A stretch of DNA of 6,483 nucleotides, from contig JAPSGG010000069.1 of NCBI GenBank assembly GCA_031177845.1, positions 1 to 6,483 on the forward strand, read 5' to 3'. The notes beneath the pieces were generated by a model, which saw only the letters and a list, made by a program, of their open reading frames with translations, did no database searches and had not been told where the DNA came from. Each line of letters starts with the position of its first letter. The first letter of the stretch is position 1. Both the position numbers and the translations under genes were made by a program. Shown here piece by piece: positions 1 through 6,142 of this stretch. The stretch is from Chromatiales bacterium. Lineage in GTDB: Bacteria > Pseudomonadota > Gammaproteobacteria > JACCYU01.

Positions 1-1
1 G

Positions 2-271
2 GAAGGGCTACCCAATGTACAGGATCTTGGCAAGCTTAAAATCGGTGAACACCCGAAAGAAATGATCGAGTGTGATCTCAAACTCGAGCAGGAGGCAGTC
101 CCAGTGCTGCGAGAAGCCATCGCCCACTGCGAATCAGTAAACGATTATGTCTCTAGGGAGCTATTTCAGGATATTTTAGACGGCGAAGAAGAACACATCG
201 ATTGGCTGGAGACTCAGCTCGAGTTGATTGGGCGCGTCGGTATAGAAAATTATCTGCAGTCGATGATGTAG
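2..271 (+). CDS. bfr: Bacterioferritin, C-terminal part (5' end outside window)
   Basis: Bacterioferritin forms a 24-subunit cytoplasmic shell that oxidises Fe(II) at a di-iron ferroxidase centre and stores the ferric mineral, with haem b bound between subunits. The frame is open from the window edge and begins EGLPNVQDLGKLKIGEHPKE, matching E. coli Bfr from about residue 66, so roughly 65 N-terminal residues, including the haem-ligand Met and the first ferroxidase ligands, are missing. The visible ligand positions are kept: the Glu in DLKLEQE (E. coli Glu94) and the Glu and His of GEEEHIDWLE (Glu127 and His130). The tail ENYLQSMM is a normal Bfr ending, a little shorter than in E. coli. The next gene is hemJ, 88 bp downstream on the same strand, which fits an iron and haem neighbourhood. 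The family call rests on remembered alignment and is strong; subunit subtype (haem-binding or ferroxidase-only) cannot be told from this half. Confidence 0.95.
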   Translation, partial: EGLPNVQDLGKLKIGEHPKEMIECDLKLEQEAVPVLREAIAHCESVNDYVSRELFQDILDGEEEHIDWLETQLELIGRVGIENYLQSMM

Positions 272-359
272 GTTTTGCACTTAAATGTCGTTCCTGGCCC
301 GTGGATTTGGATGCCTGTCCATGGTGCCGTAGCTTGCGCTGTACTTCCTGCCACATTCG

Positions 360-782
360 ATGCTGTGGGTTAAGGCATTCCATATTGTCTTTATGGTGAC
401 TTGGTTCGCCGGCCTTTTCTACCTGCCGCGCCTATTCGTCTACCATGCCATGAGCGACGATGCGACCAGCATTGAACGGTTCAAGGTGATGGAACGTAAG
501 CTCTTTTGGGGCATTATGACCCCAGGCGCGGTCATTACCATCCTTCTCGGACTATGGATGTTGATTCAAGGCTGGACACGATACAGCAACGTGCTTTGGA
601 TGCACATTAAGCTCGTGACGGTCGGGTTGTTGGTGCTGTATCACATCTGGTGTGGGAAATTGGCACTGGACTTCAAATACGACCGCAATAGCCACAGCCA
701 TGTGTGGTATCGCTGGTTCAACGAGGTACCGGTTGCATTTCTAGTAATCATCGTTGCCATGACCATCGTGCGACCCTTTTAG
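360..782 (+). CDS. hemJ: Protoporphyrinogen IX oxidase HemJ
   Basis: HemJ (formerly UPF0093) oxidises protoporphyrinogen IX to protoporphyrin IX, the penultimate step of haem synthesis, in the inner membrane. The 140-residue product has the usual family length and the characteristic start MLWVKAFHIVFMVTWFAGLF followed by YLPRLFVYH, with histidines at 8 and 29. Hydrophobic segments lie at about 5-27, 52-70, 80-103 and 123-138. The second half carries the typical WMHIKL (His82, Lys84), YHIW (His95) and RWFNEVPV (118-125) blocks. The start is fixed by homology and by an in-frame TAG at 330-332; no other ATG lies between. There is no convincing Shine-Dalgarno sequence ahead of it, so translation may be weak or helped by the upstream gene. 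It follows bacterioferritin after 88 bp with no terminator seen between them, so co-transcription is possible. Confidence 0.95.
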   Translation: MLWVKAFHIVFMVTWFAGLFYLPRLFVYHAMSDDATSIERFKVMERKLFWGIMTPGAVITILLGLWMLIQGWTRYSNVLWMHIKLVTVGLLVLYHIWCGKLALDFKYDRNSHSHVWYRWFNEVPVAFLVIIVAMTIVRPF

Positions 783-1086
783 ACGCCATTCGAGCATACC
801 TCCTCAAGCAATACGATAAGGGCAATCCCCATCTCCGTCGGGCTCTCACCTCGGATCGCAGGTGCTCTACTGACCACGATACGCTTTCTGACGGCTGCGG
901 CTATTTAGATTGACGGTACGGCGCCTGCGGCTAGAAGCTCCGTAGTTCGGAACGTCATTAACACCCCTTCTTGAGGACTGATTCGATAGCTGCCCTGCGG
1001 CCACCCGTTCGCACACGCTCGTCAATGCGAGATTTTTAAACCCATACCATAGGATCAGCATAGTGAACTTCTTAGGAGTTATAAAT
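783..1086. other. Non-coding stretch after hemJ
   Basis: About 300 bp with no credible gene on either strand: the short open frames here have no ribosome binding site, no family resemblance and arginine/serine-rich composition typical of chance frames. No tRNA fold or strong intrinsic terminator was found. A weak 4-bp stem CTCG-tcaatg-CGAG followed by ATTTTT sits near 1017-1036 and could be a poor terminator. A 9-bp direct repeat ctgcggcta occurs at 895-903 and 925-933, with a related cctgcggcca near 995. The last part (about 1079-1090) becomes AT-rich, which suits an UP-like element for the porin promoter that follows. Confidence 0.5.
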
Positions 1087-1105
1087 AATGCGAAGCGTTT
1101 GCATT
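1087..1105. promoter_or_regulatory. Candidate Fur operator over the porin promoter
   Basis: The 19-bp sequence AATGCGAAGCGTTTGCATT is an inverted repeat of 8-bp arms (AATGCGAA and TTTGCATT, one mismatch) around 3 bp. Its length, arms and symmetry match gammaproteobacterial Fur boxes of the AATGnGAAtnnTTnnCATT type, though it fits the E. coli GATAATGATAATCATTATC form poorly. The first arm pairs a second time with TTCGTATT (1104-1111, one mismatch), so two overlapping palindromes are present, as is common for Fur sites. It covers the -35 element of the promoter, a position from which an iron-loaded repressor would block RNA polymerase. The palindrome is seen directly; the assignment to Fur is inference from its form and from the iron-related neighbours. 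Confidence 0.6.
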
Positions 1106-1126
1106 CGTATTGGCAACACTTATAAT
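1098..1126 (+). promoter_or_regulatory. Sigma70-type promoter of the porin gene
   Basis: A perfect -10 hexamer TATAAT (1121-1126) is preceded 17 bp upstream by TTTGCA (1098-1103; 4 of 6 consensus matches). An AT-rich patch (ttataaataat, 1079-1089) just upstream could act as an UP element. Transcription would start near 1133 and give a leader of about 47 nt ahead of the porin ATG. It is the best promoter in the window and lies partly under the Fur-like palindrome. Confidence 0.75.
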
Positions 1127-1168
1127 CCTACGGTCGCGGGTCGCGCGATGCTCGCTTGCAACTTCATT

Positions 1169-1174
1169 AGGGGA
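1169..1174 (+). promoter_or_regulatory. Ribosome binding site of the porin gene
   Basis: AGGGGA lies 5-6 nt ahead of the ATG at 1180, a good Shine-Dalgarno match at normal spacing. It supports this start over the in-frame ATG seven codons in (1198), which would shorten the signal peptide. Confidence 0.7.
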
Positions 1175-1179
1175 ATATC

Positions 1180-2328
1180 ATGCATAAGAAACCAGGTATG
1201 CCGGTGGGCGCGGCGGTCATTGCCCTCGTAATGAGTAGCAGTATTTGGGCGCAAACAGATGAAGAACGGATGCAGCAACTCGAAGAGAAAGTAGAGGCAC
1301 TTGAAGAGCAACTTGGCGCTACTGCGGATGCCATCGATACCGCGGTAGCGGCGAAGGAAGACCGTCTGGCTGTCGGTGGATACGGAGAACTGCACTACAA
1401 TAACTTCGAGGGTGGGGATGACGAGATCGACTTCCACCGCTTTGTCTTGTTCTTTGGTTATGAGTTTACCGACAATATTCGTTTCGTTTCAGAGGTCGAG
1501 TTTGAACATGCCCTGATCGGGGAAGGAGAGGATAAGCCGGGCGAGGTCGAATTGGAGCAGGCGTTCCTCGAATTTGATCTGACCGATGCAACCCGAGCGC
1601 AGACCGGGCTTTTTCTAATTCCGGTCGGCATATTAAATGAAACGCACGAACCTCCGACCTTTTATGGCGTCGAGCGCAATCAGGTGGAAAGCCGGATCGT
1701 CCCGACTACCTGGTGGGAAGGCGGTGGTCAGCTGCTCGGACAAATCGGCGCGACAGGACTGAGCTATAACGTCGCCGTTCACTCCGGCCTGGAAGTAGAC
1801 CCCGCCGAGGTTGAAATCCGCGGCGGCCGCCAGAAAGTGGCCGAAGCGATCGCCAATGATCCGGCGTTCACCGGACGACTTCGATACAGCGGGATTCCCG
1901 GGCTCGAGATCGCCACCACCGTTCAGTATCAGGATGACCTGTCGCAACAAGACGACGATGGCCTCGAAGAGGCCTATCTCTACGAAGGCCATATACAGTG
2001 GGTCGCCGGGCCTTTCGGTCTGCGCGCGCTCTATGCCATGTGGGATATCAGAGGTGCTGCCGCGGAGGCCCTTGATCGCGATAGCCAGTTCGGATACTAC
2101 GTGGAGCCCTCGCTGAAGGTAACGCCAGGGCTGGGAATATTCGCTCGTTACGAGGAGATCGAAGAGACCGAGGACTTAACCGAGGAAAACATCACGTTCG
2201 GCGCTAACTATTGGCCTCACCCCCAAGTCGTTCTAAAGGCGGACTATCAATTTCGCGATACCGAGCAGGTTGAAGGAATCACGGTGGACGAGGATAGCCT
2301 AAATTTGGGCATCGGCTATATGTTCTAG
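1180..2328 (+). CDS. Outer-membrane porin with N-terminal coiled coil
   Basis: The 382-residue product looks like a general or anion-type outer-membrane beta-barrel porin, related to the phosphate-selective porin O/P group. Residues 1-24 form a signal peptide (basic MHKK, a hydrophobic run, cleavage after SIWA). Residues about 28-47 form a short heptad coiled coil (ERMQQLEEKVEALEEQL) likely to project into the periplasm or help trimerise. The remainder alternates amphipathic strands from about residue 65 (LAVGGYGELHYN) with polar loops and ends in GIGYMF, the C-terminal Phe beta-signal for barrel assembly. The protein is strongly acidic, with clusters such as GEGEDKPGEVELE and EEIEETEDLTEEN. 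Substrate cannot be read from the sequence. It sits behind a strong promoter with a Fur-like site and is followed by a terminator and by flavoprotein and PepSY genes, so an iron-related substrate is a plausible inference. Confidence 0.85.
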   Translation: MHKKPGMPVGAAVIALVMSSSIWAQTDEERMQQLEEKVEALEEQLGATADAIDTAVAAKEDRLAVGGYGELHYNNFEGGDDEIDFHRFVLFFGYEFTDNIRFVSEVEFEHALIGEGEDKPGEVELEQAFLEFDLTDATRAQTGLFLIPVGILNETHEPPTFYGVERNQVESRIVPTTWWEGGGQLLGQIGATGLSYNVAVHSGLEVDPAEVEIRGGRQKVAEAIANDPAFTGRLRYSGIPGLEIATTVQYQDDLSQQDDDGLEEAYLYEGHIQWVAGPFGLRALYAMWDIRGAAAEALDRDSQFGYYVEPSLKVTPGLGIFARYEEIEETEDLTEENITFGANYWPHPQVVLKADYQFRDTEQVEGITVDEDSLNLGIGYMF

Positions 2329-2353
2329 GGATAATCAACATGTAAGACTCGTG

Positions 2354-2376
2354 GGGCGCGCTCTCGCGCCCTTTTT
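2354..2376 (+). terminator. Intrinsic terminator after the porin gene
   Basis: GGGCGCG (2354-2360), loop CTCT, CGCGCCC (2365-2371) and then TTTTT form a perfect 7-bp GC-rich stem with a stable tetraloop and U-tract, 26 bp past the porin stop. It stands only 14 bp ahead of the next start codon, so it probably reduces rather than abolishes transcription of the flavoprotein and PepSY genes. Confidence 0.88.
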
Positions 2377-2390
2377 GTTGACGTAAGACC

Positions 2391-2918
2391 ATGATTTTCA
2401 AGCATGCTGTGTCATACAGCGTATTTGGCGCCTTCTGGCTTTTAATTGCGTCCGCCGTCCATGGTCAGGGAACCTATCAGGAGCCCAGGGCGTTTTTGCG
2501 GGAGGCCTTTCCGGACGGCGTGCCGGAGCCCGAGGCATTATGGATCATCGGCGAGATTGAAGAAGATGTTAAGGCTCTCATGGAGCACGATTTAGGACAG
2601 TTGAGAGTGACATACTGGTACAAAGGCGGTCGCAGTGCATGGATATTGGAGGAGGTCGGAAAGGAGCTGCCAATCACCACGGGTATCGTCGTTAACGAGG
2701 GCAAGATTGAGAGAATCAAGGTGTTGATCTTCCGCGAGAGCCGCGGCTGGGAGGTAAAGTATGATTTTTTTACCGATCAGTTCAAAGGCGCCCAGCTGCA
2801 GGACGACAACGAGCTTGACCGACCAATCGATAATATCTCGGGGGCCACCCTGTCCGTGCGCGCGCTTACCAAGCTGGCCCGCCTGGCCCTTTTCCTACAT
2901 AACCATGTCTCGCCATAG
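2391..2918 (+). CDS. Secreted FMN-binding flavoprotein (FMN_bind domain)
   Basis: A 175-residue exported protein with one FMN-binding domain of the NqrC/RnfG type. Residues 1-25 look like a signal peptide (MIFKHAVSYS, a hydrophobic run, cleavage near AVHG/Q). The domain occupies about 90-170, with strands PITTGIVVNEGKIERIKVLI (94-113) and the motif DNISGATLS near the C-terminus. In this family the Thr of SGAT (here Thr153) carries FMN through a phosphoester bond made in the periplasm by the flavin transferase ApbE; no apbE gene is in the window. There is no second membrane segment, so the mature protein should be periplasmic. It probably accepts or relays electrons. No good Shine-Dalgarno sequence precedes the ATG, and a terminator lies 14 bp upstream. 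The 3' end overlaps the PepSY gene by 14 bp, indicating a tightly coupled pair. The domain call is strong; the redox partner is not known. Confidence 0.88.
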   Translation: MIFKHAVSYSVFGAFWLLIASAVHGQGTYQEPRAFLREAFPDGVPEPEALWIIGEIEEDVKALMEHDLGQLRVTYWYKGGRSAWILEEVGKELPITTGIVVNEGKIERIKVLIFRESRGWEVKYDFFTDQFKGAQLQDDNELDRPIDNISGATLSVRALTKLARLALFLHNHVSP

Positions 2919-3705
2919 GCGACATAGGAAGCTCCGCTCTGTTTTCCAATGGCATCGTTACGCGGGTCTTGCCGCGTTCTTGTTCCTAATGATGCTGGTG
3001 ATCACCGGCATCCTGCTAAACCATACCGAACGCATGTCGCTGGATCAGAACTATGTAGGTTCAGATCTCGTGCTCGACTGGTATGGCATCAACCCGCCGC
3101 GGATTGATGCCGCATTCCGCACTGCGCGTCATACGATCGTACAAATCGAGGATCGGTTGTACTTCAACTACCGGCCGCTGACCGAGCGCATAGCCGCTTT
3201 GCGCGGTGCGGTAAACGTGGCCGGTCTGGTCGCGATAGCCGTAGATGACGCCCTCCTATTGCTCACCCCAACGGGCGAACTGGTCGAGCGACTCGGCGAT
3301 GCTCAAGGGTCGCCCTCTGGGGTTCGCGCCATTGGTCGTACGAACGACGGGCGTGTCGTGGTAAATGCAGCACATGGGCTTTATGCGACCGATAAAGATT
3401 TTCTGGGCTGGCAACGCTACCGTGGCAAGGAATGCGTACGCTGGTCCACACCGCAATCCGTTTCATCAGAAGTGGCTCAAGAACTCAAACGACACTATCG
3501 CGCTCATGTCCTGCCCCTTGAGCGCGTCATACTGGATCTTCACAGTGGCCGCATTCTAGGAAGCTGGGGTGTCTTTGTGATTGACGCGGCGGCGCTGTTA
3601 CTCTCCTTCTTGGGGATGAGCGGTTGCTGGCTCTGGTATGAGCGCTACCGGAAGCGCAAAGCGCATTGGAAAGTGAGCGCGGTGCACAGAGAAGACCGCC
3701 GGTAG
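2905..3705 (+). CDS. PepSY-type two-helix inner-membrane protein
   Basis: The 266-residue product resembles PepSY-associated transmembrane proteins, a group that includes partners of siderophore and ferric reduction systems such as PiuB- and FoxB-like proteins. A basic N-terminus (MSRHRRHRK) leads to FQWHRYAGL and helix 1 (about 19-38) ending TGILLNH. A periplasmic domain of about 175 residues (41-215) follows, then DLHSGRILGSWG and helix 2 (about 219-245), ending in a basic cytoplasmic tail. His17, His40 and His213 lie at the membrane edges and are candidate haem or metal ligands. The frame stays open back to an ATG at 2761, but that region reads inside the flavoprotein gene and lacks family features. 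ATG 2905 puts the start right before the family-like segment, so I chose it. It lacks its own Shine-Dalgarno and is probably translated by coupling. Family is fairly sure; function is not. Confidence 0.82.
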   Translation: MSRHRRHRKLRSVFQWHRYAGLAAFLFLMMLVITGILLNHTERMSLDQNYVGSDLVLDWYGINPPRIDAAFRTARHTIVQIEDRLYFNYRPLTERIAALRGAVNVAGLVAIAVDDALLLLTPTGELVERLGDAQGSPSGVRAIGRTNDGRVVVNAAHGLYATDKDFLGWQRYRGKECVRWSTPQSVSSEVAQELKRHYRAHVLPLERVILDLHSGRILGSWGVFVIDAAALLLSFLGMSGCWLWYERYRKRKAHWKVSAVHREDRR

Positions 3706-3725
3706 GCGAGTTAGGCCCTAGCCGG
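3699..3725. repeat. Inverted repeat across two convergent stop codons
   Basis: CCGGTAGG (3699-3706) pairs with CCTA-g-CCGG (3717-3725), an 8-bp stem with a single bulged base around a 10-nt loop. It spans the stop codons of the PepSY gene (plus) and ptsP (minus), which are only 5 bp apart. The position suits a shared hairpin that protects or ends both transcripts, but there is no T-run on either side, so I do not call a standard intrinsic terminator. Confidence 0.35.
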
Positions 3726-5981
3726 TCGCACCAGTCCGCCTAGTCCACTCTGGATCAGGGCGTCGTTGAGCAGCTTGCGGACGGCATCCGGCTCCTCTAG
3801 ACCTAATGCTTCATGATACAGCGCCTTCGCCCGCGCGCGGCTGAAACTGCGAATCACCCATTTAACACGCGGCAAGCCGGCCAGACTGACGCTCAGACTG
3901 TCGATCTCCATGCCTAGCAGCAGGATCACGCTGGCAGGATCACTGGCCATCTCCCCGCAGATGCTCACGGGTTTGCCGACCCTATGGACGCTCGTCACGA
4001 TGTCCCGCAGCGCCCGCAGGACGGCCGGGTGGAAGGCGTGATACAGATCGGCCACGCGCGCGTTATTGCGATCTACGGCCAATAGATATTGCACGAGATC
4101 GTTGGAGCCAATGCTTAAGAAATCCACGCGGCGCGCCAACGCCTCTGCTATGTAGACAGCCGAAGGCACCTCCACCATGACACCCACCTTCGGCATCGTG
4201 ACTAACATGCCCTCGTCGATCAACTCTTGATAGGCGCGCTGCAATAGCCTGAGCGACTCGTCGACCTCCTTGGCCGAGGCCACCATTGGTAGCAGAACTT
4301 GCAAATTATTGAGGCCTTCGTTCGCGCGCAACATCGCACGCAGCTGGGTGAGAAAGATTTCCGGGTGATCCAGCATAATGCGGATGCCGCGCCAGCCGAG
4401 GAACGGGTTATCCTCTTTGACGGGGAAATAGGACAGGAGCTTGTCGCCGCCGATATCCAGTGCGCGCAGCGTGGCCGGGCGCGGCGCCACCGATTCCAAC
4501 ACCTTCCGGTATACCCGGAATTGTTCGTCCTCGCTTGGAAACTGCTCGCGAATCATGAACGGAAATTCGGTTCGATACAGTCCGATGCCGTCCGCGTTTA
4601 GTTGCGTGGCCGTATCCACGTCCGCCAGGAGGCCACTGTTGAGATATACGGGGACGTGCACACCATCCGTGGTCACTGCGGGCTGCTCCGCGAATTCCGT
4701 CAGGCCGGCTGCGAACTCCCGCTCTTCTCGCTCCAAGCGCTCGAATTCCTGGCGTATCTGTTTGCTTGGCTGAACAAAGACGCGTCCGGCATAACCGTCG
4801 ACGACCACTTCACGTCCATTCAGGCGTCCGGCCGGAAGATCGGCCGCACCCATTACGGCAGGGATCCCTAGCGCCCGCGCTAGGATCGCGACATGAGATG
4901 AGCTCGATCCACCCTCCGAGACGATACCCGCGAGCCGCTCATGTGGAATCTCCGCCAATTCCACCACGCCCACGTTCTTGCCCACGAGCACGATGCGCTC
5001 CGGCTGATCGCCTTCGCGCTTATCATTGCTCTGTTGCAAGTGCACCAAGATGCGCCGGCCCAGATCCCAGATATCTTCCGCGCGCTCGCTCAGGTAAGCA
5101 TCCTGCATATCTTCAAACTTGCGGGCGTTTTCACGAATCGTGTCGCGTAATGCCCCTTGTGCCCAGCTGCCCGCTCGAATCCGTTCGATGGTGCGATCGA
5201 CCAGATAGTCGCTGCCTAGCATCATTACGTAGGCGTCGAAAAGCACGCGCTCTTCCGACGGCAGCACGCCGCCCATGCGCTCCTTCACCATTAACATTTC
5301 CTGTTGAACCCGCAACACGCAGTCGCGAAACAGGCGTTCCTCGCGCTCGATGTCCTCCGGCACGCGGTCCGGGACTGCCTCCAGATCCGCATGTGGGTAC
5401 GCGACCAGGGCGGTGCCGATCGCCACACCCGGTGCGCCCGATATCCCCTTGATAAAGACATCGATCTCTCCACCCTTGCCTCGCAGGGCCTCGATCTCTC
5501 CGCTCACCTCGGCGTGACTGATGGCACCTGACAATTGCGCGGCCAGCGTAAAAAGAAAGGAGGCATGGTCATCCCCAAACCGCCGCGTCTCATGCGTCTG
5601 CACTACGACCACTCCCAGCAACTGGCGGTGGTGAACGATCGGCACGCCCAAAAACCCGTGATATCGCTCTTCACCGGTTTCTGGAAAATACTTAAAGCGG
5701 GGATGATTGGGGGCATCGTCGAGATTGATCGGCTCCGCCCGCTGGGCCACTAGGCCGACCAGACCCTCATTGAAATTCAATCGCACCCGGCGTTTGGATT
5801 CGGGGTTCAGCCCCTCGGTGGCCATCAGCACCAATTCCTCCTTGCCAGGCGTGGTCAGGTACACGGAGCATACATCGACGGATAGCGCTTGCCTGACCCG
5901 CAGCACAATGATGTCCAGCGCCTGCGCGAGATTAACCGCGCCGTTCACCTCTTGTACGATGCGTCGCAGCGTATCAAGCAT
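3711..5981 (-). CDS. ptsP: PtsP, enzyme I of the nitrogen phosphotransferase system
   Basis: PtsP takes phosphate from phosphoenolpyruvate and passes it to NPr (PtsO) and then EIIA-Ntr (PtsN), a regulatory chain linked to nitrogen and carbon status and potassium transport. The 756 residues (E. coli 748) hold an N-terminal GAF domain (about 5-155), which in this family senses glutamine/2-oxoglutarate; a helical NPr-binding part (about 178-305, starting GISGAPGVAIG); the swivelling phosphohistidine domain with SSSSHVAILARALGIPAVMG, phosphoacceptor His363; and the PEP-binding barrel (about 430-715) with GLYRTEFPF, GWRGIRI, FLSIGSNDLVQYLLAVDRNN and SICGEM (catalytic Cys675). All key residues are intact. 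The start is secure: an in-frame TAG lies 12 nt upstream (5991-5993) and MLDTLRRIVQEV aligns with E. coli PtsP. No Shine-Dalgarno is visible. It lies downstream of rppH in the same direction. Confidence 0.97.
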   Translation of the reverse strand: MLDTLRRIVQEVNGAVNLAQALDIIVLRVRQALSVDVCSVYLTTPGKEELVLMATEGLNPESKRRVRLNFNEGLVGLVAQRAEPINLDDAPNHPRFKYFPETGEERYHGFLGVPIVHHRQLLGVVVVQTHETRRFGDDHASFLFTLAAQLSGAISHAEVSGEIEALRGKGGEIDVFIKGISGAPGVAIGTALVAYPHADLEAVPDRVPEDIEREERLFRDCVLRVQQEMLMVKERMGGVLPSEERVLFDAYVMMLGSDYLVDRTIERIRAGSWAQGALRDTIRENARKFEDMQDAYLSERAEDIWDLGRRILVHLQQSNDKREGDQPERIVLVGKNVGVVELAEIPHERLAGIVSEGGSSSSHVAILARALGIPAVMGAADLPAGRLNGREVVVDGYAGRVFVQPSKQIRQEFERLEREEREFAAGLTEFAEQPAVTTDGVHVPVYLNSGLLADVDTATQLNADGIGLYRTEFPFMIREQFPSEDEQFRVYRKVLESVAPRPATLRALDIGGDKLLSYFPVKEDNPFLGWRGIRIMLDHPEIFLTQLRAMLRANEGLNNLQVLLPMVASAKEVDESLRLLQRAYQELIDEGMLVTMPKVGVMVEVPSAVYIAEALARRVDFLSIGSNDLVQYLLAVDRNNARVADLYHAFHPAVLRALRDIVTSVHRVGKPVSICGEMASDPASVILLLGMEIDSLSVSLAGLPRVKWVIRSFSRARAKALYHEALGLEEPDAVRKLLNDALIQSGLGGLVRPARA

Positions 5982-6142
5982 GGCGCGGATCTATCGGTGG
6001 ATGCCGGGTTGCGCCCGCGGCGCGAACGCGGTCCGACATCAACATCGAGTGCGGAGGAGGCGGTCGACTGGACGGAGCCGGATCGCTGGCTGCGGCCTTG
6101 GAGATTCCACCATTGGGCCCAAGTCCTCGGGCTCTGCCTGCT
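5982..6142 (-). other. Spacer between rppH and ptsP
   Basis: A 161-bp spacer with no credible gene. No strong promoter or Shine-Dalgarno is visible on the minus strand before ptsP. A short GC hairpin, GCGCC-3-GGCGC (6011-6023), lies about 30 nt upstream of the ptsP start and might affect its translation. A 10-bp palindrome ttgggcccaa (6114-6123) follows the rppH stop but has no T-run, so it is not a standard terminator. Read-through from rppH remains the simplest source of ptsP mRNA. Confidence 0.4.

Noticed and set aside
202..399. Cysteine-rich open frame with CPWCRSLRCTSCHIRCC, looking like a small metal-binding protein
   Set aside because: It overlaps the bacterioferritin 3' end and hemJ start in another frame, has no ribosome binding site, and the cysteines follow from chance reading of the spacer.
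867..1061. Minus-strand 64-codon open frame in the spacer after hemJ
   Set aside because: No ribosome binding site, no signal or domain features, and Arg/Ser-rich chance composition.
1088..1231. Possible 47-codon upstream open frame (starts MRSVCIRIG) with AGGAG at 1074-1078, overlapping the porin start
   Set aside because: Its start and ribosome site lie upstream of the TATAAT at 1121, so the main transcript would not carry them, and the peptide has no recognisable features.
2378..2410. TTGACG at 2378-2383 as the -35 of a private promoter for the flavoprotein gene
   Set aside because: No -10 element lies at correct spacing, and transcription would start inside the coding sequence downstream of the ATG.
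4766..5452. 228-codon plus-strand open frame opposite ptsP
   Set aside because: It is arginine/proline/serine-rich and lies antisense to the well-supported ptsP reading frame, the expected shadow of a GC-rich gene.
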